From: Flavobacteriaceae bacterium UBA3478
GTDB taxonomy: Bacteria; Bacteroidota; Bacteroidia; Flavobacteriales; Flavobacteriaceae
Direction of reading: 5' to 3'
Assembly (NCBI GenBank): GCA_002381155.1
Contig: DFQX01000087.1
Location: 1,421 to 65,420 of the forward strand
Length of the DNA: 64,000 nt
The translations under genes were made by a program, and so were the position numbers. The stretch's first letter is position 1; each line of letters opens with the position of its first letter. Under the pieces are notes generated by a model, which had not been told where the DNA came from, searched no databases, and saw only the letters and a list, made by a program, of their open reading frames with translations. Positions 45,718-55,560 of this stretch are shown here, piece by piece.

Positions 45718-48168
45718 ATGCATGTAGTAAAAAGAGACGGGAGACAAGAGCCCGTTATGTTCGACAAAATCACCACGAGAATCCGCAAATTATGCTATGG
45801 CTTAAGCCCACTGGTAGATCCAGTAAAAGTAGCAATGCGTGTTATCGATGGTTTATACGACGGCGTTACTACATCAGAATTAGATAACCTCGCGGCAGAG
45901 GTGGCGGCCACAATGACCACTACTCACCCAGACTTCGCACAGTTAGCAGCGAGGATCTCAGTATCGAACCTACATAAAAACACCAAGAAGTCGTTCTCAG
46001 AAACTATGGACGATCTGTTTAACTACGTCAACCCAAGAACCGGTAAGAAAGGGCCGCTTCTTTCTGACGAGGTACACAAGGTGATTATGGATAACGCAGA
46101 AAAGCTTGATTCATGTATTATCTACGATCGTGATTTTGGTTACGATTACTTTGGTTTTAAAACCCTAGAGCGTTCCTATCTTTTGAAAATCAATGGTAAG
46201 ATCGTAGAAAGACCACAGCACATGTTGATGAGAGTTTCGGTTGGGATTCATCCGAACGACTTAGATGCTGCTATCGAGACCTATGACTTAATGTCTAAGC
46301 GTTACTTTACACACGCGACCCCAACTCTATTTAATTCAGGAACCCCAAAACCTCAGATGTCATCGTGCTTTCTACTAACCATGAAAGACGACAGTATTGA
46401 TGGTATTTATGACACCTTGAAACAGACTGCTAAAATCTCACAGTCTGCAGGAGGTATCGGTCTATCAATTCACAACATTAGAGCTACAGGGTCTTACATA
46501 TCAGGAACCAACGGTACCTCTAATGGTATTGTTCCTATGCTTCGAGTATACAATGATACTGCACGTTATGTAGATCAAGGTGGCGGAAAGAGAAAAGGAA
46601 GTTTCGCGATGTACATCGAACCATGGCACGCAGACATTTTTGACTTCCTTGATCTTAAAAAGAATCACGGTAAAGAGGAAATGCGCGCGCGTGACCTTTT
46701 CTACGCAATGTGGATACCCGATTTATTTATGAAGCGCGTTGAGGCAAACGAAGATTGGACCCTAATGTGTCCTAACGAGTGCCCAGGGTTATTCGACAAC
46801 CACAGTGAAGAATTCGATAAGCTATACCTTCAGTACGAAGCCGAAGATAGAGGACGTAAAACCGTAAAAGCACGTGAGCTATGGGAGAAAATCCTAGAAT
46901 CTCAAATTGAGACAGGTACTCCTTATATGCTTTACAAGGATGCCGCGAATCGCAAGAGCAATCAAAAGAATTTGGGGACCATCAGATCATCAAATCTTTG
47001 TACTGAGATCCTAGAATACACCTCAGAAGACGAGGTTGCTGTTTGTAATCTTGCGTCTATTGCACTTCCGATGTTTGTGAAGGACGGCAAATTTGACCAC
47101 CAAGAACTTTTTGACGTTACCAAACGAGTAACACGCAACCTCAACACGGTGATCGATCGCAACTACTACCCAGTAGTAGAGGCTGAAAACTCGAATATGC
47201 GTCATCGCCCTGTTGGACTTGGGGTTCAGGGACTGGCTGATACCTTCATCATGATGCGTCTACCGTTTACCTCAGATGAAGCGAAAAAACTAAATCAAGA
47301 AATTTTTGAAACGCTTTATTTCGCTGCCGTAACTGCATCGATGGAAATGGCAATAGAAGAAGGACCTTACAGTAGCTATAAAGGGTCTCCAATTTCTGAA
47401 GGTAAATTCCAATACGAGCTCTGGGGAATCAAAGATGACGAACTTTCTGGTCGTTGGAATTGGGAAACACTGCGTAAGCAAGTACTAAAAAACGGTGTTA
47501 GAAACTCACTTCTTGTTGCACCAATGCCAACCGCTTCTACGTCTCAGATCTTAGGTAATAATGAGTGTTTTGAACCATACACCTCGAACCTATACACCCG
47601 TCGTGTACTATCAGGTGAGTTTATTGTAGTCAATAAGCACCTACTTAAAGATTTAGTTCGTCTTGGTCTTTGGAATGAAAGCATGAAGCAGGAGCTTATG
47701 AGAGCCAATGGGTCTGTGCAGCATATTGACGGAATTCCGGAGGACATCAAAGAGCTCTACAAAACTGCATGGGAGTTGAGTATGAAAGACATTATAGATA
47801 TGAGTCGTCACAGAGGTTATTTTATCGATCAGTCTCAATCGCTTAATCTATTCATGGAAAATGCAAGCTTCAGTAAGCTGACCTCAATGCACTTCTATGC
47901 TTGGAAGAGTGGGTTAAAAACAGGTATGTATTACCTTCGAACTAAAGCTGCTACGGACGCAATCAAATTCACAGTTGATAATACTAAGAAAGCCGCTCCA
48001 GTAGCAGTATCTGCAGAAGCTCAAATTAAAGTAGCTGAACAAGACGCGGCAAGTATCCGCGAAAAAGAAGTAGATGTCGAACCAATGAGCCCTGAAGAGA
48101 TGAAGGAACTCATTAGAAGATCGAAAGAGGGTCAAGGAGATGACGACTGTTTGATGTGTGGATCTTAA
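45718..48168 (+). CDS. nrdA: Ribonucleotide reductase large subunit (class Ia)
   Basis: 816 residues. An N-terminal ATP-cone (about 1-95, [16 protein letters not shown]) gives allosteric on/off control. The catalytic barrel has redox cysteines in MSSCFLL and VCNLAS, the radical cysteine in NLCTEIL, and the C-terminal tail CLMCGS that is reduced by thioredoxin. It makes dNDPs. Followed by a strong bidirectional terminator. Confidence 0.97.
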   Translation: MHVVKRDGRQEPVMFDKITTRIRKLCYGLSPLVDPVKVAMRVIDGLYDGVTTSELDNLAAEVAATMTTTHPDFAQLAARISVSNLHKNTKKSFSETMDDLFNYVNPRTGKKGPLLSDEVHKVIMDNAEKLDSCIIYDRDFGYDYFGFKTLERSYLLKINGKIVERPQHMLMRVSVGIHPNDLDAAIETYDLMSKRYFTHATPTLFNSGTPKPQMSSCFLLTMKDDSIDGIYDTLKQTAKISQSAGGIGLSIHNIRATGSYISGTNGTSNGIVPMLRVYNDTARYVDQGGGKRKGSFAMYIEPWHADIFDFLDLKKNHGKEEMRARDLFYAMWIPDLFMKRVEANEDWTLMCPNECPGLFDNHSEEFDKLYLQYEAEDRGRKTVKARELWEKILESQIETGTPYMLYKDAANRKSNQKNLGTIRSSNLCTEILEYTSEDEVAVCNLASIALPMFVKDGKFDHQELFDVTKRVTRNLNTVIDRNYYPVVEAENSNMRHRPVGLGVQGLADTFIMMRLPFTSDEAKKLNQEIFETLYFAAVTASMEMAIEEGPYSSYKGSPISEGKFQYELWGIKDDELSGRWNWETLRKQVLKNGVRNSLLVAPMPTASTSQILGNNECFEPYTSNLYTRRVLSGEFIVVNKHLLKDLVRLGLWNESMKQELMRANGSVQHIDGIPEDIKELYKTAWELSMKDIIDMSRHRGYFIDQSQSLNLFMENASFSKLTSMHFYAWKSGLKTGMYYLRTKAATDAIKFTVDNTKKAAPVAVSAEAQIKVAEQDAASIREKEVDVEPMSPEEMKELIRRSKEGQGDDDCLMCGS

Positions 48169-48199
48169 TTACTCGCTGCCATAAGTAATTGAGAAACAC

Positions 48200-48233
48200 A
48201 AAAAAAGCCCGCACCAATGGTGCGGGCTTTTTT
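48200..48233. terminator. Bidirectional terminator after nrdA
   Basis: GCCCGCACC-AAT-GGTGCGGGC, a perfect 9-bp GC-rich stem flanked by A and T runs, serves both nrdA and the converging oxidoreductase operon. Confidence 0.9.
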
Positions 48234-48253
48234 ACTTAAACTATTGAAGTCTA

Positions 48254-48829
48254 TTATTCAGACCAAGCTTTACCGCCGGTAAGCGTCTGTAAATCATCAC
48301 AAGCGATAAACTCACCAGGTACTGGTAAATAAGCAAGAACATTCTCTCCGATATACTCAGAACCTTTGTAAGCGCTGATGGTCATACTTCTTAAATCTCC
48401 AGCAAACGCATAAGCATCTGAAGAAATAGACTCATCTCTATCACCGAATAAGGTAGTAAAGCTATCTACAAGATTTGCTTCACTAACAGCAGCAAGAGAA
48501 CTAGCTCCTGTAGATTCAGTGACAAAGCTTGAGAAAGCGGTTAATTGACTCTTAACTCGTTCTTGAGCCTCAGCGTCATAACATTCAGCGATTAGCTTAT
48601 CGATGAACACATGAACATTCACTTCAGAAGCTGAAGGAGTATCTGTAGCCGGCAAAATCACATCGATTGCCTTTACTAAAAATGAACCTTCTTCACTTGA
48701 GAAGAATTGTGGTGCCCATGCTAATCCGTCTGAAGAGCTACAACTCTGCAGAATGGATAATACCGTAGGAGTAGCAACGGCAAAACCGAAAGCTTTTCCT
48801 AAATTCTTAAGTGCGTCTCTTCTTTCCAT
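48254..48829 (-). CDS. Gluconate 2-dehydrogenase subunit 3-like, Tat lipoprotein
   Basis: 191 residues. The signal has twin arginines R3-R4 (ERRDALKNLG), a hydrophobic stretch and a lipobox-like LQSC with Cys30, so Tat export with lipid anchoring is likely. The remainder fits the subunit 3 family (FLVKAIDVILPATDTPSASE). In FAD sugar dehydrogenases the small subunit carries the GMC subunit through Tat. It overlaps the GMC gene stop by 1 bp and is the second gene of the minus-strand unit. Confidence 0.88.
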   Translation of the reverse strand: MERRDALKNLGKAFGFAVATPTVLSILQSCSSSDGLAWAPQFFSSEEGSFLVKAIDVILPATDTPSASEVNVHVFIDKLIAECYDAEAQERVKSQLTAFSSFVTESTGASSLAAVSEANLVDSFTTLFGDRDESISSDAYAFAGDLRSMTISAYKGSEYIGENVLAYLPVPGEFIACDDLQTLTGGKAWSE

Positions 48830-50547
48830 TAGATATTTCCGTTTTTAAGTTCTTGAACTGCATGATTAGCTGCACGTGCTGTAAACGCCATGTAAGTAAG
48901 CGATGGGTTTACACAGTTTGCTGAAGTCATGAAAGAACCGTCAGTTACATAAACATTTTTACAAGCGTGTACTTGGTTGTACCCGTTAAGTACCGAAGTC
49001 TTAGGATCACGTCCCATACGAGCGGTACCCATTTCGTGAATACCCAGACCGATTGCGTAGCTTCCGTTAAAAGAGTAGATATCCTTAGCCCCTGCTTTCT
49101 CCAGCATTTGTTCGGCTTGATCTCGCATATCTTTACGCATTGCGATCTCATTCTCTTTAATAGTAGCGTTAAAAGTCGGTGTTGGTAATCCCCACTGGTC
49201 TAGCTTATCGTAGTCTAGGGTAAAACGGTTATCCTCATAAGGTAGAATTTCACCGAATCCGTAGAAGGTTGCACTCCACTGACCAGGTCCTAGGATGTTC
49301 TCCTTAAGTTGTGGCCCAAACTTAGCTTCAGCAATTAGATCATTATAATTACTTCTGCTAGCTCCACCCTGATATCCGTAAAGACCTTTAAAATCTTTAC
49401 GATTGGTAGACCCACCAATATTTCTAAATGAAGGCACATACCAACCAGCAACCTTACGGCCTTTGTAGTATTTATCTTCTAAGCCTTCCATAATACCTAC
49501 AGCACCAACATTTAAGTGGTGGTCCATGATATTACGTCCAAGCTGGTCGCTATCGTTTCCTAGTCCATTAGGGAAACGATCTGAACGCGACTGCATAAGA
49601 ATCGAAGTTGACGCAATGGCAGAAGCACATAAGAATACAACTTTAGCCTTGAATTCAAACTCTTCTTTAGTTACACGATCGATTACTTTAACACCAGTGG
49701 CCTTTTGAGTATCCGCATCGTAAATCACCTCGGTAACGATAGAATCAGGACGAAGGGTTAGGTTTCCTGTGCGTTCAGCAACCGGAAGTGTTGACGAAAG
49801 ACTGCTGAAGTATGACCCGAAAGGACACCCTCTGATGCAGCGGTTTCTGTATTGACAACGAATACGTCCGTCACCATCAAATTGTTTATCACTGGTGATG
49901 TGTGCCACACGACCTGGTGTAAGTACACGTCCATCAAAATGCTCAGCAACTTTATCTTTGATTTTCTCCTCAGCACAGTTAAATGGCATAGGAGGCTCAA
50001 ATTCACTATCAGGTAATTGAGTTAATCCTAACGACTCACCAGAAACCCCAATAAACTTCTCAACATGAGAATACCATGGGGCAATGTCCTTGTATCGAAC
50101 TGGCCAATCAACAGCAACTCCATTACGAGCATTTGATTCAAAACTGATATCACTCCAACGATAAGAATGTCTTCCCCACATGATTGAACGTCCACCAACG
50201 TGGTATCCACGCATCCAGTCAAAACGCTCGGTTTCATTATAAGGATGATCAACATCATCTACAAACCAGTGCGAAGAAGATTTACGTGTGGTGTACCCCG
50301 TACGTGACTGCTTTTGCTGTCTCGCGGCCTCTTCAACCGTTTGACGATCACCATTAGGCAGGTCCCATTTGTCAAGGTTAGCCGTCGGATAATCTTCGCG
50401 GTGTTTTTTCATAGGTCCTCTTTCGAGAACTAAGGTCTTCAAGCCATTTTCGCATAATTCCTTTGCCGCCCAGCCACCGCTAATACCGGTACCAACGACA
50501 ATCGCGTCATACGATTCTTGCTCTTCGTTGAAATAAAATTTACTCAT
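48829..50547 (-). CDS. GMC oxidoreductase, FAD sugar dehydrogenase
   Basis: 572 residues from ATG 50547. FAD motif VVGTGISGG at 17-25, CQYRNRCIRGCPFGSY (cysteine-rich segment typical of gluconate/sugar dehydrogenase large subunits), GIHEMGTARMG, and the C-terminal active-site region SANCVNPSLTYMAF. No signal peptide of its own, as expected if exported with the Tat subunit. It probably oxidises sugars or glycosides at C3 in the periplasm, judging from the DUF1080 neighbour; no cytochrome c subunit is encoded nearby. Transcribed divergently from the transporter operon. Confidence 0.9.
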   Translation of the reverse strand: MSKFYFNEEQESYDAIVVGTGISGGWAAKELCENGLKTLVLERGPMKKHREDYPTANLDKWDLPNGDRQTVEEAARQQKQSRTGYTTRKSSSHWFVDDVDHPYNETERFDWMRGYHVGGRSIMWGRHSYRWSDISFESNARNGVAVDWPVRYKDIAPWYSHVEKFIGVSGESLGLTQLPDSEFEPPMPFNCAEEKIKDKVAEHFDGRVLTPGRVAHITSDKQFDGDGRIRCQYRNRCIRGCPFGSYFSSLSSTLPVAERTGNLTLRPDSIVTEVIYDADTQKATGVKVIDRVTKEEFEFKAKVVFLCASAIASTSILMQSRSDRFPNGLGNDSDQLGRNIMDHHLNVGAVGIMEGLEDKYYKGRKVAGWYVPSFRNIGGSTNRKDFKGLYGYQGGASRSNYNDLIAEAKFGPQLKENILGPGQWSATFYGFGEILPYEDNRFTLDYDKLDQWGLPTPTFNATIKENEIAMRKDMRDQAEQMLEKAGAKDIYSFNGSYAIGLGIHEMGTARMGRDPKTSVLNGYNQVHACKNVYVTDGSFMTSANCVNPSLTYMAFTARAANHAVQELKNGNI

Positions 50548-50675
50548 CGTTGTCAATAGTTTAGTTGGCACAATTTAGAGAAACCAATGATATTTTTCTA
50601 CATTTAGTGGCCTTTTGAGGCAAACTTTAACAACATAACAACTACACAACACTAATCCTTACACAATAATCAATT

Positions 50676-51902
50676 ATGAAAACAAGCACACGTATTCAAC
50701 TCTCGTTTATGATGTTCCTAGAATTTTTTATCTGGGGTGGCTGGTTTGTAACTATGGGTATCTTCTTACCGAGCACTTTAGGAGCAACAGGATCAGAAAG
50801 TGCTATGGCCTATTCTACACAAAGTTGGGGGGCAATTATTGCTCCGTTTATTATCGGTCTTATCGCCGATCGATATTTCAATGCTGAGAGAATTCTGGGG
50901 GTGCTTCACCTTGTGGGAGCATTTTTAATGTATCAAATGTCGATAGCAGAGAACTTTGCGGTGTTCTACCCCTATGTATTGGGTTACATGATTGCTTATA
51001 TGCCAACTCTGGCTCTAGTAAATTCTGTTTCCTTTAACCAGATGACTAACCCTGCAAAAGAGTTTTCTCCAATCCGTGTTTTCGGTACGATCGGATGGAT
51101 CCTTGCCGGATTAATCATCAGCTTTGTTTTCAAATGGGATGCCCCTGAATCAGTCGCGCAGGGAGCGCTTAGAAATACTTTCCTAATGACTGGTGTGGCA
51201 TCAGCAATCTTAGGGTTATTCAGCTTTACACTTCCAAAAACACCTCCTACAGCTAAAAAAGGTGCAGTGACGGTTAGCGATATTTTAGGACTCGATGCCC
51301 TAAGCCTTTTGAAGGACAGAAACTTTTTAGTATTCTTTTTATCGTCAGTACTTATTTGTATTCCGTTGGCATTCTACTATCAGCACGCCGCACAATTCTT
51401 GGGTGAAATTGAAGTAGCCAACCCAGCGGGTAAAATGACTATCGGACAAATCTCAGAAGTTCTTTTCATGCTTCTTTTACCGGTATTTTTCACCCGTTTC
51501 GGATTCAAGAAAACGATTCTAGTAGGTATGGCTGCTTGGGCAGTTCGTTATTTCCTATTCTCCATCGGAAATGCGGATGACGGAGTTTTCTTATTACTTA
51601 TCGGTATCGCCCTGCACGGCATTTGTTACGATTTCTTCTTCGTATCCGGCCAAATTTATACGGATACCAAAGCAGGTGATAGTGTAAAGAGTGCAGCTCA
51701 GGGTCTAATCACTCTAGCCACTTATGGTGTGGGTATGCTCGTTGGATTCTGGATCGCAGGACAAATCACTGACAGCTACGCTCTTAGCAATGGTGGTCAC
51801 GACTGGAAGCAAATTTGGGTTCTTCCTGCCCTATTCGCTATTGGGGTATTTGTCTTATTTGCGGTATTTTTCCGTTCTGAAAAAGTTGAATACAAATCAT
51901 AA
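50676..51902 (+). CDS. Nucleoside:H+ symporter-family MFS transporter
   Basis: 408 residues, about twelve hydrophobic segments. The N-terminus MMFLEFFIWGGWFVTMGIFL and QSWGAIIAPFIIGLIADRYF match the nucleoside-H+ symporter family, which in Bacteroidota often sits beside Gfo/Idh/MocA and sugar isomerase genes. Here it probably imports the sugar made in the periplasm by the dehydrogenase and DUF1080 protein. It leads the plus-strand operon, 128 bp from the divergent GMC gene; TACATTTA at 50599 is the best -7 candidate. Confidence 0.82.
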   Translation: MKTSTRIQLSFMMFLEFFIWGGWFVTMGIFLPSTLGATGSESAMAYSTQSWGAIIAPFIIGLIADRYFNAERILGVLHLVGAFLMYQMSIAENFAVFYPYVLGYMIAYMPTLALVNSVSFNQMTNPAKEFSPIRVFGTIGWILAGLIISFVFKWDAPESVAQGALRNTFLMTGVASAILGLFSFTLPKTPPTAKKGAVTVSDILGLDALSLLKDRNFLVFFLSSVLICIPLAFYYQHAAQFLGEIEVANPAGKMTIGQISEVLFMLLLPVFFTRFGFKKTILVGMAAWAVRYFLFSIGNADDGVFLLLIGIALHGICYDFFFVSGQIYTDTKAGDSVKSAAQGLITLATYGVGMLVGFWIAGQITDSYALSNGGHDWKQIWVLPALFAIGVFVLFAVFFRSEKVEYKS

Positions 51903-51904
51903 TT

Positions 51905-53050
51905 ATGCCGAAGAAAATCAAACTTGGAATATTAGGTGGCGGAGGTGACTCCCTAATCGGAATCGTTCACCGAATTGCAGCGTTCATGAATGATAATTAC
52001 GAAATTGTCGGAGGGGTTTTCAATCCAGACAAAAACGTAAGTATCGAATTTGCAAAGCATATTGATATTCCGACCAATCGCATATACGCGACTGTTGAAG
52101 AGTTAGTTGCTGCAGAAAATGAACTGCCCGAAGAGGAGCGCATGCAAGTGGTTAGTATCCTTACCCCTAACTTTCTTCATTTTCCAATGGCTAAAACGCT
52201 TCTTGAAAATGGATTCAATGTGATCTGTGAGAAGCCGATGACTACCTCCTACGAAGAGGCAAAAGAAATCGCTGCACTTCAAGAAAAAGGTGGAGCGGTA
52301 TTCGCACTTACACACACCTACACCGGCTATCCGATGGTACGTCAGATGAGAGAAATGATTCGCTCAGGTGCCATTGGAGACATTCATAAAGTAGATGTTC
52401 AGTACTACCAGGGGTGGATCAATCCACTCATTCACGACGAAGCTTCAAGAAAAGCTACCTGGAGATTAGATCCTGAAAAATCAGGAATCTCATGTTGTGT
52501 TGGGGATATCGGAGTTCACGCCTTTAACCTTGTAGAATACACCACAGGTCTTGAAATAAAAGAAGTATTGAGCGACTTCAATTTCTTATACGATGACAAC
52601 GTAATGGATGTTGATGCAAATATTCTCGTTCGCCTTGACAAACACGTAAAAGGAATAGTTCGTTCGAGCCAAATCGCTACCGCTGAAGAAAACAATATTG
52701 TTCTTTCCATCTATGGAAAAGAAGGTGGCTTAAAATGGGAACAAGAGAACCCTAATTATCTATACCTGCTTAAAGAAGGGCAACCGATGCAAGTTCTGAA
52801 ACCAGGACATGGATATAACAGCCAGTTCTCATTAGAGGGCACCAAAGTACCTCCAGGACACCCTGAAGGCCTTTTCGATGCAATGGCTAATATTTACCTA
52901 GGAGTTGCGAAAGCGGTTCGTGGAGAAACCTACCATGACGGGGCATTCCCAACAGTGACCGATGGTCTTCGTGGAATGAACTTCATTGAAGCCACCGTTG
53001 AATCGAATGCGAAAGGAAATGTTTGGGTCGCTTTAGACTCTCAACAATAA
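51905..53050 (+). CDS. Gfo/Idh/MocA family oxidoreductase
   Basis: 381 residues, NAD(P)-dependent, no signal peptide. IKLGILGGGGDSLIGIVHRI near residue 4 binds the dinucleotide; the active-site strand CEKPMTTSYEEAK near 104 holds the E-K-P signature, and GDIGVHAFNLVEY (near 200) has the usual D and H. It probably oxidises or reduces a sugar, possibly at C3, in the cytoplasm. It starts 2 bp after the transporter. Confidence 0.9.
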   Translation: MPKKIKLGILGGGGDSLIGIVHRIAAFMNDNYEIVGGVFNPDKNVSIEFAKHIDIPTNRIYATVEELVAAENELPEEERMQVVSILTPNFLHFPMAKTLLENGFNVICEKPMTTSYEEAKEIAALQEKGGAVFALTHTYTGYPMVRQMREMIRSGAIGDIHKVDVQYYQGWINPLIHDEASRKATWRLDPEKSGISCCVGDIGVHAFNLVEYTTGLEIKEVLSDFNFLYDDNVMDVDANILVRLDKHVKGIVRSSQIATAEENNIVLSIYGKEGGLKWEQENPNYLYLLKEGQPMQVLKPGHGYNSQFSLEGTKVPPGHPEGLFDAMANIYLGVAKAVRGETYHDGAFPTVTDGLRGMNFIEATVESNAKGNVWVALDSQQ

Positions 53051-53060
53051 TAACAACGCT

Positions 53061-54113
53061 ATGAAAACGATTAAAGGACCTGCGGTATTTCTAGCGCAGT
53101 TTATCGACAGTAAGCCTCCATTTAATTCCCTAGAAGGGCTATGTCAATGGGCAGCAGACTTAGGATATAAAGGAATTCAAATCCCAACTTGGGAATCTTT
53201 CTTAATTGACTTAGACAAGGCGGCCGAAAGCCAAGACTATTGTGACGAGCTCAAAGGAAGGATCGCCTCATTCGGATTAGAAATCACCGAACTATCGACA
53301 CACCTTCAAGGTCAGTTAGTAGCAGTACATCCGGCCTATGACATAATGTTCGATAATTTTGCACCTGATGCCGTAAAAAACAATCCAAAGGCAAGAACAG
53401 AATGGGCGGTTGACACGGTAAAAAAAGCAGCTACAGCAAGTAGACGTTTAGGACTTAATGCACATGCAACCTTTTCAGGTTCGCTATTATGGCACACCAT
53501 GCACCCTTGGCCTCAACGCCCTGAAGGACTAGTTGAAATGGGCTTCGAAGAATTAGCTAAAAGATGGATGCCTATTTTGAATCACTTCGACAAAGAAGGA
53601 GTTGATGTCTGTTACGAAGTGCACCCAGGAGAAGATATCCACGATGGGGACACCTTCGAACGCTTCCTCGAAGCAACCGGTAATCATAAACGCGTAAATA
53701 TTCTTTACGACCCGAGTCACTTTGTCCTTCAACAGCTTGATTATATCGAATATATCGATCATTACCACGAATTCATCAAGGCCTTTCATGTGAAAGACTC
53801 AGAGTTTAATCCGACCGGAAAAAAAGGAGCCTTCGGGGGATACAATGATTGGTCTAATCGAGCGGGGCGCTACAGATCTCCGGGTGATGGTCAAGTAGAC
53901 TTTAAAACCATTTTCTCAAAACTAACGCAATACGGATGTGACCTTTGGGCTGTAATGGAATGGGAATGTTGTATCAAGAGCCCTGAACAAGGTGCTAGAG
54001 AAGGTGCTACATTTATCAAAAATCACATCATTGAAGCCACCGAAAAAACCTTTGACGATTTTGCAGGAGGCGATGTCAATAAAGACGAACTTAAAAAGAT
54101 TCTAGGACTATGA
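53061..54113 (+). CDS. Sugar phosphate isomerase/epimerase-like TIM-barrel protein
   Basis: 350 residues, xylose isomerase-like (AP endonuclease 2) fold. Four metal ligands are recognisable: Glu in CYEVHPGED, Asp in LYDPSHFV, His in AFHVKDSEF, Glu in VMEWECC. Such proteins act as epimerases, isomerases or, in 3-keto-sugar pathways, hydratases. It is encoded between the oxidoreductase and the DUF1080 gene (4-bp overlap with the latter). Confidence 0.85.
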   Translation: MKTIKGPAVFLAQFIDSKPPFNSLEGLCQWAADLGYKGIQIPTWESFLIDLDKAAESQDYCDELKGRIASFGLEITELSTHLQGQLVAVHPAYDIMFDNFAPDAVKNNPKARTEWAVDTVKKAATASRRLGLNAHATFSGSLLWHTMHPWPQRPEGLVEMGFEELAKRWMPILNHFDKEGVDVCYEVHPGEDIHDGDTFERFLEATGNHKRVNILYDPSHFVLQQLDYIEYIDHYHEFIKAFHVKDSEFNPTGKKGAFGGYNDWSNRAGRYRSPGDGQVDFKTIFSKLTQYGCDLWAVMEWECCIKSPEQGAREGATFIKNHIIEATEKTFDDFAGGDVNKDELKKILGL

Positions 54114-55531
54114 AAGCATCAGCTTTAATTGCACTTGGAGCCCTTATTGTAGGCTGTGCAAACCCCGCTCAGAAAGGCACTGAAACAACCGCTCAAGAAA
54201 AGGATTGGGAGGTACTTTTCGATGGTACTTCAACAGATAAATGGAAGCAATACAATGGAGACACCATGTCAGAGGCATGGAAGATTGAAGATGGGGCACT
54301 CGTTTTTTATCCACCCAAAGAAGGATCTCAATGGGGAAAAGGTCACAATATTGTTACCAAAGAAAACTACCACAGCTTTGAGCTAGTGCTTGAATACAAG
54401 GTAGCAGAAGGAGCAAATAGTGGAATTTTCTGGGGTATTATAGAAGACGAACGTCTTCCCGAACCTTACTTAAGTGGACCAGAAATTCAGGTCTTAGATA
54501 ATGAAAGACATCCAGATGCCAAAGCGGGCCTTACTCACCAAGCTGGTGCGCTTTACGATATGGTTGCACCCTCGAAGGATGTAACACTGCCTGCCGGTGA
54601 GTGGAATACGATGTCGATCACTATTGACTACTTTGATAATCAAGGTATCGTGACACAAAATGGCGAAGAAATCGTAAACTTCCCAGTACATGGTGAAGGA
54701 TGGAATGAGCTTGTTGCCAATTCTAAATTTGCCGATTGGGCTGCTTTCGGAAAGTATCGTACCGGTAAAATTGGGCTTCAAGATCACGGAGACGTGGTTG
54801 CCTATCGAAATATTAAAATTAGAAGAATAAACGCTCCAAATATGGAACAAGAACCTACTACTCCAGAAGCGACTGAATTATACGAGCCGGTACCTCCAAA
54901 GGTAACACCTGGTGTTAACGGTGGTGCTCCTAGCGATGCAATTGTCTTATTTGATGGTACCTCATTCGACGCATGGGAAAGTGCTAATGGTAGTGAGGCT
55001 CCATGGATTTTAAATGAAGACGGAAGCATGACCGTGGCCGATCGTACGGGTGACATCAGAACCAAAGAAGTTTTTGGAAGCGTTCAACTACATATAGAAT
55101 GGAGATCTCCGGCAGACGTACGTGGATCTAACCAGTCACGTGCGAATAGCGGTGTATTTCTGCAAGAGAGGTACGAGGTTCAAGTGCTAGACAACAATGA
55201 TAATCCGACCTACGTAAATGGTCAGGTGGGTTCTATTTACAAACAAGCGATTCCTTTAGCAATGGCTTCAGTGCCTTCAGGAGAATGGAATACCTACGAT
55301 ATTATTTTTCATTCCCCAGAGTTTGACGAGGCAGGAAACCGAACCAAAGCGGGTACGCTAACGGTAATACATAACGGAATCCTTATTCAAAACCATTACG
55401 AGCTAAAAGGAACGACCGAATATATCGGATGGCCAAAAAATACTCCGCACGGACCAGGACCACTCAGACTTCAAGATCACGGTGATAACTCTGGCGTTAG
55501 CTACAGAAACATTTGGGTTAGACCTCTTTAA
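54110..55531 (+). CDS. Two-domain DUF1080 (3-keto-glycoside hydrolase) lipoprotein
   Basis: 473 residues. Signal peptide with lipobox VGC (Cys16). Two copies of the DUF1080 beta-sandwich are present: about 33-235 and 275-473. Each has an LFDGTS start and a GPEIQVLDN or YEVQVLDN core with SGIFWG or SGVFLQ and LQDHGD near its end. DUF1080 proteins include 3-keto-disaccharide hydrolases, which cut the glycosidic bond of glycosides oxidised at C3. Most have one domain; the pair here may reflect duplication. It is the last gene of the operon and its stop lies in a terminator stem. Confidence 0.85.
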   Translation: MKASALIALGALIVGCANPAQKGTETTAQEKDWEVLFDGTSTDKWKQYNGDTMSEAWKIEDGALVFYPPKEGSQWGKGHNIVTKENYHSFELVLEYKVAEGANSGIFWGIIEDERLPEPYLSGPEIQVLDNERHPDAKAGLTHQAGALYDMVAPSKDVTLPAGEWNTMSITIDYFDNQGIVTQNGEEIVNFPVHGEGWNELVANSKFADWAAFGKYRTGKIGLQDHGDVVAYRNIKIRRINAPNMEQEPTTPEATELYEPVPPKVTPGVNGGAPSDAIVLFDGTSFDAWESANGSEAPWILNEDGSMTVADRTGDIRTKEVFGSVQLHIEWRSPADVRGSNQSRANSGVFLQERYEVQVLDNNDNPTYVNGQVGSIYKQAIPLAMASVPSGEWNTYDIIFHSPEFDEAGNRTKAGTLTVIHNGILIQNHYELKGTTEYIGWPKNTPHGPGPLRLQDHGDNSGVSYRNIWVRPL

Positions 55532-55546
55532 ATAGGGGTCTTTTCC
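55520..55546 (+). terminator. Terminator overlapping the DUF1080 stop codon
   Basis: AGACCTCT pairs with AGGGGTCT (one G-U) around TTAAAT, followed by TTTT; the stop codon TAA is in the loop. The yicC -7 box starts right after it. Confidence 0.65.
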
Positions 55547-55554
55547 TACCTTTG
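55547..55554 (+). promoter_or_regulatory. -7 box of the yicC-gmk-nadD operon
   Basis: TACCTTTG; predicted start near 55561, at the ATG itself. Confidence 0.55.
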
Positions 55555-55560
55555 CGGCCT

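Noticed and set aside
54494..54850. 118-codon open frame antisense to the DUF1080 gene
   Set aside because: Shadow of a gene with two clear conserved domains; no start context or domain.
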